Below are positions 6,331 to 15,247 of a DNA stretch of 23,981 nucleotides, one piece after another. This stretch comes from JAYEIA01 sp964472505 (lineage in GTDB: Bacteria; Bacteroidota; Bacteroidia; Bacteroidales; JAADGE01). The position numbers and the translations under genes were made by a program. Within the stretch, counting starts at the first letter, position 1; the number at the start of each line of letters is the position of its first letter. Below the pieces are notes generated by a model. That model had not been told where the DNA came from and did not search any database. It was given only the letters and a program-made list of their open reading frames with translations. The stretch spans positions 1-23,981 of the forward strand of contig CAYYQW010000059.1 of assembly GCA_964472505.1 (NCBI GenBank), read 5' to 3'.

Positions 6331-9300
6331 ATGTCAGCCATTAGTGAATTCCGAACTGAATATTTTGAACACCCCAACTTTAAGAAACTTCTGCAAAGCA
6401 CAGAAGCTTCCGGCGCTCACAAGACACATATTCGGAATCTGCCGGTACAGTTGGCTCCGCTGCCGATTTCAGCGGTGCTGAAAGAAAGTAAAAAATCGCA
6501 TTTTTTCTGCTTTTTCGATAAAGAACGTGCCGCTTATTTTTATAACGACCTACAGCATTTACTGCCCGAAGATAATATTTCATTTCTGCCCTCATCATTC
6601 AAACGCTCGGCCATTACAAGCAGTGAAGCTCGCGCCGACAGCGGAAGTGTGGTGCTTAGAACCGAAATACTGAATAAAATTGCTGTAAATCAAGCTCCGG
6701 TTATAGTGAGCTACACCGAAGCCGTTAGCGAAAAAGTCCCCGAAATCAGCGGATTTAAACAAAACTCCTTTGAGCTGCGTATCGGCCAAAATGTAGATAT
6801 GGAAACGCTCACTGAATTTTTCAATGAATACGGTTTTGTGCGTCGTGATTTTGTTTACGAGCCGGGCCAGTACTCCATTCGCGGAAGCATTGTGGACATT
6901 TTTTCTTACTCCAACGATTATCCTTTTCGTCTGGATTTCTTCGATGATGAAATTGAGTCCATACGCACTTTTGACATTATCAGCCAGTTGTCTAAAGTAA
7001 AATTCGATAAAGTAACCGTAATTCCTGATATTCAGGCGCTCACACAAAACGATGAACACATTTCCCTGTTTCACTATTTCTCAGACGATACCGTTATCTG
7101 GACTGATGAGCTGAAAGCCATCACCAATAAAGCTTCGGACAATGCAAACAAAAACAGCCAAACACAATTTACAGACGGAAATGAACTGCTTGAAGGCCTG
7201 AAGCTCTTCAATACCATAGAAATAGCTGCAAACGCTCATTATTCGGCAGATTCAGTAATAGAATACCGCATAAAAGAGCAGCCCGCCTTCAACAAAAATT
7301 TTGAAATGCTGGCCGCCGTTCTGCTTGAAAAAAAACAACAAGGCTACAAAGAATATATCATTGCCGATCATCAGGATCAGTTAAATCGAATTAGTAAAAT
7401 TTTGCGCTCGGAAGAAATTCGTGAGGCCATGCCTAAAACGGAATTCGCCGATTTGGACATCATCCACAAAAGCCAAGTAAAATATGCCTACGAAACGGCT
7501 TTAGGCAATCTTTCGTCCGGCTTTATGGATGATGATTTAAAATTACTGGTGTTTACCGACCACAAAATTTTCGGACGTTACTATAAATTCACACTCAAAA
7601 CAACTTCTTTTGCAAAAAGCAAGCAAGCCATCAGCCTAAAGGAGCTCAACGATTTAAAACCCGGCGACTATGTAGTACACAGCGACCACGGTATAGGAAA
7701 ATTTGGCGGGCTGCACGCCACCGATGTCAACGGGAAAAAACAGGAAGCTGTTCGCCTGTACTACAAAGACAGCGATATTTTATTGGTAAACATTCACAAC
7801 CTGCATAAAATATCTAAATACGCAGGCAAAGAAACCGGCACCCCCAAAGTTTACAAACTCGGCAGTAAAACATGGGCAAATCTTAAAAGCCGCACCAAGA
7901 AAAAAGTAAAAGATATTGCCGAGCAACTCATAAAGCTCTACGCGCAGCGCAAAGCAAAAAAAGGTTTCGCTTTTTCGGAAGATACTTTCTTGCAGCATGC
8001 TTTGGAATCTTCTTTTATATACGAAGATACGCCCGACCAAGCCAAGGCCACCGAAGCCGTAAAAAAAGACATGGAATCGGAAAGCCCCATGGACAGACTT
8101 ATTGTGGGCGACGTAGGTTTCGGAAAAACCGAAATAGCCATTCGAGCAGCCTTCAAAGCAGCTTACGACGGCAAACAAACGGCCATTCTGGTTCCCACTA
8201 CGGTCCTGACTTATCAGCATTACAAAACCTTTAAAGACCGCTTTAAAGATTTTGCCGTGGAAGTAGATTTTCTGAGCCGCTTTAAATCCCGCAAAGAAAT
8301 CAACGAAACGCTTAAGCGCTTAGAAGAAGGGAAAATTGACATTGTCATCGGAACGCATCGCCTGATAAGTAAAGACGTAAAATTTCATGACTTAGGGCTT
8401 CTCGTTGTGGATGAAGAACAAAAATTCGGCGTAGCCGTTAAAGATAAACTCAAGGAACTGAAACTGAATGTAGATACGCTTACGCTCACCGCCACTCCCA
8501 TTCCGCGAACCTTACAATTCTCTCTCAACGGCGCGCGCGATATGTCGATTATTTCAACACCGCCGCCCAATCGATACCCCATTGAAACTGAGATACATCG
8601 TTTTAACAAAAACATAATCAAAGAAGCCCTGCAATTTGAAATTGCCCGAAACGGACAAGCGTTTTTCATACATAATCGTATTGAAAACATCCGCGAAATG
8701 CAAGACATGATTAATCGTCTGATTCCACATATTAGCACAGCTGTGGTTCACGGACGCATGAAGCCCACCGAAGTGGAAGAAGTGATGACCGGCTTTATCA
8801 ATGAAGAATTCGGCGTATTGATTGCCACAAGCATTATTGAATCCGGCTTGGATATTCCCAACGCCAATACCATCATCATCAACAATGCACAAAATTTTGG
8901 CCTCAGTGACCTGCATCAGTTGCGCGGACGCGTAGGCCGTTCCGATAAAAAAGCTTTCTGCCGGCTTCTGGCCCCCCCCAAACACATGGTTACCAATGAT
9001 GCCGCACGACGACTGGAAGCCCTTGAAAATTTTTCCGAATTGGGAAGCGGATACAACATTGCCATGCGCGATTTGGATATACGCGGAGCCGGAAATTTGC
9101 TCGGCGGCGAACAAAGCGGATTCATTTCCGATGTAGGCTTTGATACCTATCATCAAATTCTCGATGAAGCCCTTAATGAACTGCGCGAGAAAGAATTTCG
9201 CACCGACTTTACGACAGCTGAGCCCGAACGAAAAATTCCGCCCAAAGGATTTAAGTACGTCAGCGATTGCAATATAGATACGGATTTTGAAATTCTGTTC

Positions 9301-9714
9301 CCCTCTACTTATATTGAAAATATTACCGAACGACTTAAACTATACCGACAACTTAATAAACTAAGCGATGATAAAGAATTGGAATCTTTTAAAAACAATT
9401 TAATTGACCGATTCGGTGAATTACCCAAAGAAACCGAAGAGCTTCTGAAAGCAGTTGTATTAAGACGCCTCGGTATGGAGTTGGGTATGGAAAAAATATT
9501 CCTGAAGGATAATTATCTGAGAGCCTATTTTGTAGCCGATCAGGAGTCCTCTTTCTACCAATCACCCGTATTTTCAAACATTCTTTCTTATATACAAAAA
9601 TACCCTAAAAAGTGTAGTATGGCCGAAAAGCGACACAAACTTACAATTACGATTAAAAATATTCAATCCGTAGGGCATGCGTTAAAGGCTTTAGAAGATA
9701 TTAATAATGAGTAA
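6331..9714 (+). CDS. mfd: Transcription-repair coupling factor Mfd
   Basis: Mfd is a DNA translocase that pushes RNA polymerase stalled at lesions off the template and recruits UvrA. At 1127 aa it is full length. The N-terminal UvrB-like module covers roughly residues 1-380 (Y-E-P-G-Q-Y-S-I-R-G-S-I-V-D-I-F near 175-190). The RNA-polymerase-interaction domain starts with G-D-Y-V-V-H-S-D-H-G-I-G near 444-455. The SF2 motor carries Walker A G-D-V-G-F-G-K-T-E near 593-601, motif II D-E-E-Q near 694-697, motif III T-A-T-P-I-P-R-T near 713-720 and motif VI R-G-R-V-G-R-S near 866-872. The C-terminal TRCF domain follows. An ATG at 6323 is in another frame, so 6331 is the only sensible start. Confidence 0.97.
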   Translation: MSAISEFRTEYFEHPNFKKLLQSTEASGAHKTHIRNLPVQLAPLPISAVLKESKKSHFFCFFDKERAAYFYNDLQHLLPEDNISFLPSSFKRSAITSSEARADSGSVVLRTEILNKIAVNQAPVIVSYTEAVSEKVPEISGFKQNSFELRIGQNVDMETLTEFFNEYGFVRRDFVYEPGQYSIRGSIVDIFSYSNDYPFRLDFFDDEIESIRTFDIISQLSKVKFDKVTVIPDIQALTQNDEHISLFHYFSDDTVIWTDELKAITNKASDNANKNSQTQFTDGNELLEGLKLFNTIEIAANAHYSADSVIEYRIKEQPAFNKNFEMLAAVLLEKKQQGYKEYIIADHQDQLNRISKILRSEEIREAMPKTEFADLDIIHKSQVKYAYETALGNLSSGFMDDDLKLLVFTDHKIFGRYYKFTLKTTSFAKSKQAISLKELNDLKPGDYVVHSDHGIGKFGGLHATDVNGKKQEAVRLYYKDSDILLVNIHNLHKISKYAGKETGTPKVYKLGSKTWANLKSRTKKKVKDIAEQLIKLYAQRKAKKGFAFSEDTFLQHALESSFIYEDTPDQAKATEAVKKDMESESPMDRLIVGDVGFGKTEIAIRAAFKAAYDGKQTAILVPTTVLTYQHYKTFKDRFKDFAVEVDFLSRFKSRKEINETLKRLEEGKIDIVIGTHRLISKDVKFHDLGLLVVDEEQKFGVAVKDKLKELKLNVDTLTLTATPIPRTLQFSLNGARDMSIISTPPPNRYPIETEIHRFNKNIIKEALQFEIARNGQAFFIHNRIENIREMQDMINRLIPHISTAVVHGRMKPTEVEEVMTGFINEEFGVLIATSIIESGLDIPNANTIIINNAQNFGLSDLHQLRGRVGRSDKKAFCRLLAPPKHMVTNDAARRLEALENFSELGSGYNIAMRDLDIRGAGNLLGGEQSGFISDVGFDTYHQILDEALNELREKEFRTDFTTAEPERKIPPKGFKYVSDCNIDTDFEILFPSTYIENITERLKLYRQLNKLSDDKELESFKNNLIDRFGELPKETEELLKAVVLRRLGMELGMEKIFLKDNYLRAYFVADQESSFYQSPVFSNILSYIQKYPKKCSMAEKRHKLTITIKNIQSVGHALKALEDINNE

Positions 9715-9893
9715 TTTGTAAGGCAAGCATTTGTTTATAACGGGAATAGCTTTCAGAAGGCTAATCCTTAATTGGATTCAGAACCGGAGACAATCTTGCA
9801 TATTCACAAAATTGAGAATATAGTTTCTTGCTTTTTTAAAGCTTAATTTAAAGTGTCATGTATTATTTACGCTTTTTTTCAAAAAAACTTTTA

Positions 9894-9901
9894 TAAATTT
9901 G
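9894..9901 (+). promoter_or_regulatory. -7 element of apbE-like gene (sets the start codon)
   Basis: TAAATTTG fits TAnnTTTG and ends 17 bp before the ATG at 9919. It lies inside the longer ORF that could start at 9853, so transcription from here excludes that earlier ATG. Confidence 0.55.
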
Positions 9902-9918
9902 TCGGAAATTCACTAAAA

Positions 9919-10920
9919 ATGAAACATTCAAGCATTATATTACTTACTATTCTTTTTTTTATTACTGCTGCCTGTCAAACTTCTAATTTCACGAAGATCA
10001 ACGGGGAGGCGCACGGGACGACTTATTCCGTTGTATTTGAAGGCGATTCGGAAGACCTTGCAAAAAGCGAGTTAGACTCTTTATTTCAGGCTTTCGACCT
10101 TTCGCTTTCTACCTATATTCCCAACTCATTAATATCTCGGCTGAACCGATCAGATACCGGAATGTATGTGGACACTTTATTTGAACGCATGTACCTCACA
10201 GCAAAAACAGTGCATGAAAAATCAAGCGGAGCTTTCGATATTACCGTGGCTCCTCTGGTAAACATATACGGATTTGGTTATACCGAAAAAGCTGGAAAAA
10301 TAGATACCGTTCTAATTGACAGCATTTTACAATACGTGGGAATGCATAACATTTACTTAGAAAACTCATTCCTGTATAAATCTCACCCTTTCACGGAAAT
10401 TGACGGAAACGCAATTGCAAAAGGCCTTTCGGTTGATAACACGGCAGATTTTCTGAACAATAAAGGCATTGAAAACTTTTTGGTGGAAATAGGCGGAGAA
10501 ATTGTGGCACAAGGCAAAAAGAATAAACGAAAATGGATTGTGGGAATCGATCAACCCATTGACGGGAATTTTGAACCCGGCGCTCATTTGCAAGCTAAAA
10601 TTGCATTGACGAATAAAGCCCTTGCCACTTCCGGAAATTACCGCCGTTTTTACGTAGAAGACGGAAAAAAATACAGCCACACCATTGACCCAAAAACCGG
10701 AATGCCGGCACTCACCGATCTACTCAGCGTAACGATTATAGCCCCGGACTGTTTGACAGCCGATGCCTATGCCACAGCATGCATGGCTCTGGGATTGGAA
10801 AAAAGCAAAGCACTCATAAGTTCATTGCCAAAACTTGAGGCTTACTTTATAAGCTCCGATGCGGAAGGAAATTTTACAGTTGAAATGACAGAAGGAATGG
10901 AAGAAATGATAATTGAATAA
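9919..10920 (+). CDS. apbE: FAD:protein FMN transferase, ApbE-type lipoprotein
   Basis: ApbE enzymes take FMN from FAD and attach it covalently to Thr in extracytoplasmic proteins such as Na+-NQR or RNF subunits. From ATG 9919 the 333-aa protein begins with a lipoprotein signal, M-K-H-S-S-I-I-L-L-T-I-L-F-F-I-T-A-A-C. An earlier in-frame ATG at 9853 would add 22 residues before the signal peptide and lies upstream of the -7 element, so it is rejected. Family motifs are present: the E-I-D-G-N-A-I-A-K-G-L-S-V-D segment, V-E-I-G-G-E-I, H-T-I-D-P-K-T-G-M-P near 254-263, and the metal-binding T-A-D-A-Y-A-T with Asp282 and Thr286. No NQR or RNF genes lie nearby, so its target is unknown. It would act at the periplasmic face of the membrane. 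Confidence 0.92.
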   Translation: MKHSSIILLTILFFITAACQTSNFTKINGEAHGTTYSVVFEGDSEDLAKSELDSLFQAFDLSLSTYIPNSLISRLNRSDTGMYVDTLFERMYLTAKTVHEKSSGAFDITVAPLVNIYGFGYTEKAGKIDTVLIDSILQYVGMHNIYLENSFLYKSHPFTEIDGNAIAKGLSVDNTADFLNNKGIENFLVEIGGEIVAQGKKNKRKWIVGIDQPIDGNFEPGAHLQAKIALTNKALATSGNYRRFYVEDGKKYSHTIDPKTGMPALTDLLSVTIIAPDCLTADAYATACMALGLEKSKALISSLPKLEAYFISSDAEGNFTVEMTEGMEEMIIE

Positions 10921-10929
10921 ACACAATCA

Positions 10930-11007
10930 GACTTTTGAACGTCCGGAGGACTTCAAAACGTCTGATGAAAAGTGGACTTTTGAACGTCCGGAGGACTTCA
11001 AAACGTC
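10930..11007. repeat. Two tandem 33-bp hairpin repeats
   Basis: Exact copies lie at 10930-10962 and 10975-11007 (45-bp period, 12-bp spacer). A partial echo, AACGTCCGATGAAA, follows at about 11017-11030. Each copy folds on itself: GAC/GTC, TTTTGAA/TTCAAAA and GTCC/GGAC pair around a GGA loop, with one bulged C in each arm. They fill the 140 bp between the apbE stop and the ABC ATPase start. Read on the plus strand they would encode F-E-R-P-E-D-F-K-T-S twice, but there is no ATG start, so coding is unlikely. No T-run follows, so they are not simple terminators. Confidence 0.85.
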
Positions 11008-11060
11008 CAATGATGAAACGTCCGATGAAACAAAATAAATTCTAAAAAAACGCAAACAAA

Positions 11061-11999
11061 ATGGAAGTTTTAAGAACAGAAAATATAGTAAAACACTTTC
11101 AGGAGCATACAGCTCTTTCGGGAGTAAGTATTGAAGTGGGCGAAGGTGAAATATTTGGTTTGCTCGGGCCCAACGGTGCCGGAAAAACCACACTCATGCG
11201 CATCATTAACCGAATTACGGCTCCCGATGAAGGCGAAGTATTTTTCAAAGGGAAAAAAATACGGCAGGAAGATGTTTTCGGCATTGGATATTTGCCCGAA
11301 GAGCGGGGACTTTACAAACAAATGAAAGTAGCCGAACAGGCTGAATATCTTGGACAGCTGAAGGGCTTATCATTAACAGAAACTCGAAAACGCCTGTACC
11401 CTTGGTTGAAAAAATTTGACCTGTTTGACCGGCGTCATGCCAAATTAGAAACCCTCTCCAAAGGTATGCAACAAAAAGTGCAGTTTATCACAACCATACT
11501 TCACGAGCCCAAACTTTTAATATTTGATGAACCTTTCAGCGGATTTGACCCCGTTAATGCCGAAATACTCAAAAGCGAAATTTTAAGATTAAAAAATCAA
11601 GGTGCTTCGGTAATATTCTCTACGCACAACATGGCTTCGGTAGAAGAAATATGCGATAATATCGCATTGATTCATAATTCAAAAAAAGTTCTCGGCGGCA
11701 AGGTTTCAGATATAAAAGATAGTTACAAATCGGGCATTTACGAAGTAGTTTTTGCCGATTATTTCAATAAACATGCGGCAAGCCTGTCGGCTGATTATAA
11801 GATATTGGATGTAGCCGAGAAAGGCAATACAACAAGTTTACGCTTAAGAATACTCAACGGAAAAACATCCAATGACCTGCTGCAAGACCTCATGCCCCAC
11901 GGAAAAATCATTTCGTTCAATGAAGAGATTCCAAAATTACACGATATTTTCATTAAACTGGTTAAAGACAAACCCGAAGTAAGTACAGAAAACAAATAA
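11061..11999 (+). CDS. ABC transporter ATP-binding protein (NatA-like)
   Basis: This is the ATPase of an ABC-2 type exporter, working with the permease encoded 25 bp downstream. The 312 residues contain Walker A G-P-N-G-A-G-K-T at 36-43, a signature motif L-S-K-G-M-Q at 132-137 (K where most have G, common in this subfamily), Walker B L-L-I-F-D-E-P at 152-158, and an H-loop F-S-T-H-N-M near 185-190. The region after about residue 210 resembles the C-terminal DUF4162 extension of NatA and YhaQ-type ATPases. Its substrate cannot be read from sequence; sodium, drugs or peptides are all exported by relatives. The gene follows the tandem hairpin repeats, and no TAnnTTTG element was found just upstream. 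Confidence 0.92.
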   Translation: MEVLRTENIVKHFQEHTALSGVSIEVGEGEIFGLLGPNGAGKTTLMRIINRITAPDEGEVFFKGKKIRQEDVFGIGYLPEERGLYKQMKVAEQAEYLGQLKGLSLTETRKRLYPWLKKFDLFDRRHAKLETLSKGMQQKVQFITTILHEPKLLIFDEPFSGFDPVNAEILKSEILRLKNQGASVIFSTHNMASVEEICDNIALIHNSKKVLGGKVSDIKDSYKSGIYEVVFADYFNKHAASLSADYKILDVAEKGNTTSLRLRILNGKTSNDLLQDLMPHGKIISFNEEIPKLHDIFIKLVKDKPEVSTENK

Positions 12000-12024
12000 A
12001 AAAATTCCGAAATCACATACAATC

Positions 12025-13335
12025 ATGAATAAAACACTATTAATCATAAAACGAGAATTTCTTACCCGCGTGAGAAAGCGTTCATTCATTGTAATGACTT
12101 TTTTAGGCCCGCTACTGATGGCCGCAATCTTTGTAGTGCCTATTTGGGTCAATAAAGCAGCTGACGAAAGCCTAAAAAAACTCTACGTAATCAGCGAAAA
12201 CAGCATTCCCGATTCAGCCTTTAACGATACGGAATATGCACACTATCATTTGGATAAAAGCTCAGATTTGGAAACCGTACGAAAAACATTTGCCGACTCC
12301 GAATATGATGCAGTTTTATATATCCCCTCCGGTTTTCCCGATTCGTCCGTGCAACTTTATTCTTATCAACACATTGATATGGATTTGAAGCAACATACCA
12401 ACAGCATGCTGGAAAGCTTTTTGGAATCTCAAAACTTAAGTAAATTGGGCGTAAGCGCACAGCAATTGGAACAAGCAAAAGCCGATGTAAAAGTAAAAAC
12501 CGTAAAATGGAGCAAAAGCGGCGACGACAAAACAGGCTCAGCCGTTTTAAACCTGATTATCGGTTTTGTTTTAGCAATGATTATCTACATGTTTATTTTC
12601 ATATACGGTGCTCAGGTAATGCGCGGTGTGTTGGAAGAAAAAACCGGACGAATTGTCGAAGTCTTAATTTCATCGGTAAAACCGTTTGAACTGATGGCCG
12701 GTAAAATTATCGGAATTGCTTTATTGGCACTTACTCAATTTGCTCTGTGGGTGATACTTACCGTCGGCATTGTTACCGCAGCAAGTGCATTAATGGTCGG
12801 AGACATGGCCCAAACCGGAATACAAAGCACACAAATGGCAGGCACGGAAAATATGCAGGAACAAACTGCCGGCTTGGCCGATTCTGAAATTTTCATGGCT
12901 CTCAGCGATTATAACTGGGGGGCGTTACTTGCCGGTTTTATCTTTTTCTTTATCGCCGGATATCTGCTCTATGCGGCTTTATTTGCAGCAATCGGCGCTG
13001 CAGTGGACAGCGAAACGGATACGCAGCAGTTTATGATGCCGGTTACGGTTCCGTTAATTCTGGCCATTATCGTAGCACAAGGCGTTATCAGCAACCCTTC
13101 GGGTTCTTTGGCATTTTGGTTTTCAATTGTTCCTTTTACGGCTCCGGTTCTCATGCCGATACGTCTGGCTTTTGATGCCGTAGAAACATGGGAGTTTTTA
13201 CTGTCTGCCGGACTAATGCTCATTACCATAGCCGGAACGATATGGGCGGCAGCTAAAATATATCGAAACGGTATCCTGAATTACGGAAAAAAATCAAGCT
13301 ATGCAGACCTGTTCAAATGGATACGCCAAAAATAA
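12025..13335 (+). CDS. ABC-2 type transporter permease (NatB-like)
   Basis: This is the membrane partner of the ATPase just upstream. The 436-aa protein has one N-terminal membrane segment at about 21-43, an extracytoplasmic domain of about 130 residues, then a cluster of five or six segments near 174-197, 226-254, 298-325, 336-356, 362-380 and 389-411. That is the usual ABC2_membrane_3 (NatB/YhaP) arrangement. The motif G-V-L-E-E-K-T-G-R-I-V-E-V-L-I-S-S near 201-217, after the second segment, is the family's coupling region. A loop rich in Met, Gln, Ala and Thr near 268-290 is probably exposed. Substrate unknown. It ends 57 bp before the response regulator gene; a perfect 8-bp hairpin (13347-13354 with 13363-13370) in that gap lacks a T-tail. 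Confidence 0.9.
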   Translation: MNKTLLIIKREFLTRVRKRSFIVMTFLGPLLMAAIFVVPIWVNKAADESLKKLYVISENSIPDSAFNDTEYAHYHLDKSSDLETVRKTFADSEYDAVLYIPSGFPDSSVQLYSYQHIDMDLKQHTNSMLESFLESQNLSKLGVSAQQLEQAKADVKVKTVKWSKSGDDKTGSAVLNLIIGFVLAMIIYMFIFIYGAQVMRGVLEEKTGRIVEVLISSVKPFELMAGKIIGIALLALTQFALWVILTVGIVTAASALMVGDMAQTGIQSTQMAGTENMQEQTAGLADSEIFMALSDYNWGALLAGFIFFFIAGYLLYAALFAAIGAAVDSETDTQQFMMPVTVPLILAIIVAQGVISNPSGSLAFWFSIVPFTAPVLMPIRLAFDAVETWEFLLSAGLMLITIAGTIWAAAKIYRNGILNYGKKSSYADLFKWIRQK

Positions 13336-13392
13336 TTTCTTTTTCCGAGCGAAATTCTTATCTTTCGCTCTAATAAAATAATACCACTTATT

Positions 13393-14553
13393 ATGTCTAA
13401 AATATTAGTCATTGATGATGAACAGGCCATAAGAAACTCTCTGAAAGATATTCTGGAGTATGAAAAACATACCGTGGGTTTAGCCGAAGACGGCAAAAAA
13501 GCTCTGGAAGAGCTGAACAAAACCGAATACGATATTGTACTCTGTGATATAAAAATGCCCGGAATGGACGGGATTGAAGTTCTGGAGCAAATTATGGATG
13601 AAGAGCATAATACCGAAGTCATTATGATTTCCGGACACGGAACGGTAGATACTGCCGTGGATGCCATAAAAAAGGGAGCTTACGATTTTATTGAAAAACC
13701 TTTGGATTTGAACCGTATGCTCATTACAATTAATAATGCGGCAAATCACAGCCAACTTGTCAGCGAAACTAAAGCTTTGAAGAAAAAAGTGAGTAAAAAA
13801 TACCGCATGGTTGGCGAATCCAAAGCCATTAAAAAAATAAAAGCCATGAGCGACCGTGTAGCACCCACGGATGCCCGCGTACTGATAACCGGCGATAACG
13901 GTACCGGAAAAGAATTGGTGGCACACCGAATTCATGAAAAGAGCAAACGAAGCAAAGCCCCTTTTATAGAAGTAAACTGCGCCGCCATACCTTCAGAACT
14001 CATTGAAAGTGAATTATTTGGCCATGAAAAAGGCTCTTTCACCTCAGCTCATAAGCAACGCACCGGAAAATTTGAACAAGCCAACGGCGGCACACTTTTC
14101 TTAGACGAAATCGGTGATATGAGCCTTTCGGCGCAAGCCAAAGTTCTGCGCGCCCTGCAAGAAAACAAAATATCCCGCGTGGGCAGTGATAAAGCCATCA
14201 ATGTGGATGTTCGAGTAATAGCCGCTACCAATAAAGACATCAAAGAAGAAATTAAAGAAAACCGTTTTCGCGAAGATTTATACCACCGTATCAGCGTAAT
14301 TTTAATACACGTACCAAGCCTGAACGAGCGGCTTGAAGATATTGATTTATTGGCCGAACATTTTATGGAGCAAATATGCAGCGAACACGGAATGCCCCAA
14401 CGCGAACTCACAGCAGGAGCCGTTAAAACACTCAAAAAAATAAATTGGACCGGCAATATTCGAGAATTCCGCAATGTTTTGGAACGACTGATAATCTTGA
14501 GCGATGATAAAATTACCGAAAAAGACGTAGAAAACTTTGCCCGACAAGTATAA
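13393..14553 (+). CDS. Sigma-54-dependent response regulator without DNA-binding domain
   Basis: This NtrC-class activator remodels sigma-54 RNA polymerase when phosphorylated by a histidine kinase. The receiver domain has the acidic pair D8-D9, phospho-acceptor D52 and K102 in F-I-E-K-P. The AAA+ domain has Walker A G-D-N-G-T-G-K-E at 167-174, the sigma-54 contact loop as G-S-F-T-S-A at 214-219 (canonical G-A-F-T-G-A), and Walker B L-F-L-D-E at 235-239. The protein ends at residue 386, just after the N-W-x-G-N-I-R-E sensor-2 region, so the Fis-type helix-turn-helix is absent. The stop is clean, and HTH-less relatives such as FlgR exist, so this is probably natural. No kinase lies nearby. A near -7 match, TATCTTTC (about 13359-13366), precedes it. 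Confidence 0.93.
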   Translation: MSKILVIDDEQAIRNSLKDILEYEKHTVGLAEDGKKALEELNKTEYDIVLCDIKMPGMDGIEVLEQIMDEEHNTEVIMISGHGTVDTAVDAIKKGAYDFIEKPLDLNRMLITINNAANHSQLVSETKALKKKVSKKYRMVGESKAIKKIKAMSDRVAPTDARVLITGDNGTGKELVAHRIHEKSKRSKAPFIEVNCAAIPSELIESELFGHEKGSFTSAHKQRTGKFEQANGGTLFLDEIGDMSLSAQAKVLRALQENKISRVGSDKAINVDVRVIAATNKDIKEEIKENRFREDLYHRISVILIHVPSLNERLEDIDLLAEHFMEQICSEHGMPQRELTAGAVKTLKKINWTGNIREFRNVLERLIILSDDKITEKDVENFARQV

Positions 14554-14599
14554 TACCAAATTCTATCAGAGATTTCTCTATTTGAATTTCAACCAAGAA

Positions 14600-14616
14600 T
14601 TGATAAGTTTTATCAA
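14600..14616. promoter_or_regulatory. Small palindrome upstream of bacteriohemerythrin
   Basis: TTGATAA-GTT-TTATCAA is a perfect 7-bp inverted repeat with a 3-bp centre in the 203-bp gap before the bacteriohemerythrin gene. It could be an operator or a weak hairpin after the response regulator gene. No clear TAnnTTTG element is seen in this gap. Confidence 0.25.
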
Positions 14617-14756
14617 CGATTATCGAATTTTCGCAAAATAAGCATCCGCAAATATCTCATAATTCAGGTATAACAGATATTCCGGAATCGGACAAAATGT
14701 ATTCAGAATATCTTATAAATAAAGGTGTTAAATAAACTCATACTAAACAAAAGAAT

Positions 14757-15164
14757 ATGTCATATTTAATTTGGGATAAAAACTTGAGTGTGGGAATTGA
14801 CTCAATTGACCGAGAGCATCAAAAACTCTTCAAAATGATTAATGACCTGTATGAGCACATCGGTAAAAAATCGAACAATGAGTTGATTTCCGACCTTATA
14901 AGAGACATGAAAGATTACACCAAACACCATTTCACAACAGAAGAAAGCTATTTCCGGCAACTTAACTATCCGGTGTATGAAGAGCATAAAGCCGAACACG
15001 ATGAATTTGTGGCGAAAGTAACAGATTTGGAAAAACGCTTTAATGCCGGCCGGTTAATAATAACTTTCGAAATCACGGCATTCCTTAAAGATTGGATAAA
15101 AAAACACATCAAAGGAACGGACATGAAATATGTTGATTTCCTGAAAAAGCGGGGAATCAAATAA
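14757..15164 (+). CDS. Bacteriohemerythrin
   Basis: This single-domain hemerythrin of 135 aa binds O2 reversibly at a non-heme di-iron site in the cytoplasm. All seven expected ligands are present: H21 (in D-R-E-H-Q-K-L-F), H58 and E62 (H-F-T-T-E), H77 and H81 (H-K-A-E-H), and H117 with D122 (H-I-K-G-T-D). The start W-D-K-N-L-S-V-G-I-D-S-I-D is standard for the family. Proteins of this type serve oxygen storage or delivery, or oxygen sensing coupled to chemotaxis. The two chemoreceptor genes on the other strand just beyond make a sensory or oxygen-response link plausible, but this is inferred from position. Confidence 0.95.
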   Translation: MSYLIWDKNLSVGIDSIDREHQKLFKMINDLYEHIGKKSNNELISDLIRDMKDYTKHHFTTEESYFRQLNYPVYEEHKAEHDEFVAKVTDLEKRFNAGRLIITFEITAFLKDWIKKHIKGTDMKYVDFLKKRGIK

Positions 15165-15182
15165 ACCCGAAACATTTAATCT

Positions 15183-15225
15183 AATTAAAAACCCGAGCAC
15201 GCAAAACATGTTTGGGTTTTTAATT
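15183..15225. terminator. Bidirectional terminator between bacteriohemerythrin and porin
   Basis: A perfect 12-bp inverted repeat, AATTAAAAACCC (15183-15194) with GGGTTTTTAATT (15214-15225), encloses a 19-nt loop. The A/T-rich outer arms give a T-run on both strands. It lies between the convergent genes ending at 15164 and 15248. Confidence 0.8.
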
Positions 15226-15247
15226 ACAAGTTTGGGCTGTCGTTTGA

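Noticed and set aside
8554..9156. 200-codon minus-strand ORF and other long antisense ORFs within mfd and dnaK
   Set aside because: They lie opposite highly conserved genes with full motif sets, and their translations show no domain or signal features.
9853..9918. N-terminal extension of the ApbE protein
   Set aside because: The extension precedes a complete lipoprotein signal and contains the likely promoter, so translation probably starts at 9919.
10930..11007. Two-repeat CRISPR array
   Set aside because: There are only two repeats, the spacer is 12 bp, the repeats are strongly self-complementary along their whole length, and no cas genes are present.
10931..11038. Small protein with repeated F-E-R-P-E-D-F-K-T-S
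   Set aside because: The frame has no ATG, only a weak TTG possibility overlapping the apbE end, and the DNA is better explained as hairpin repeats.
13347..13370. Terminator after the ABC permease
   Set aside because: The 8-bp stem GAGCGAAA/TTTCGCTC is perfect but has no T-run on either side. It also overlaps a near -7 element for the response regulator, so its role is unclear.
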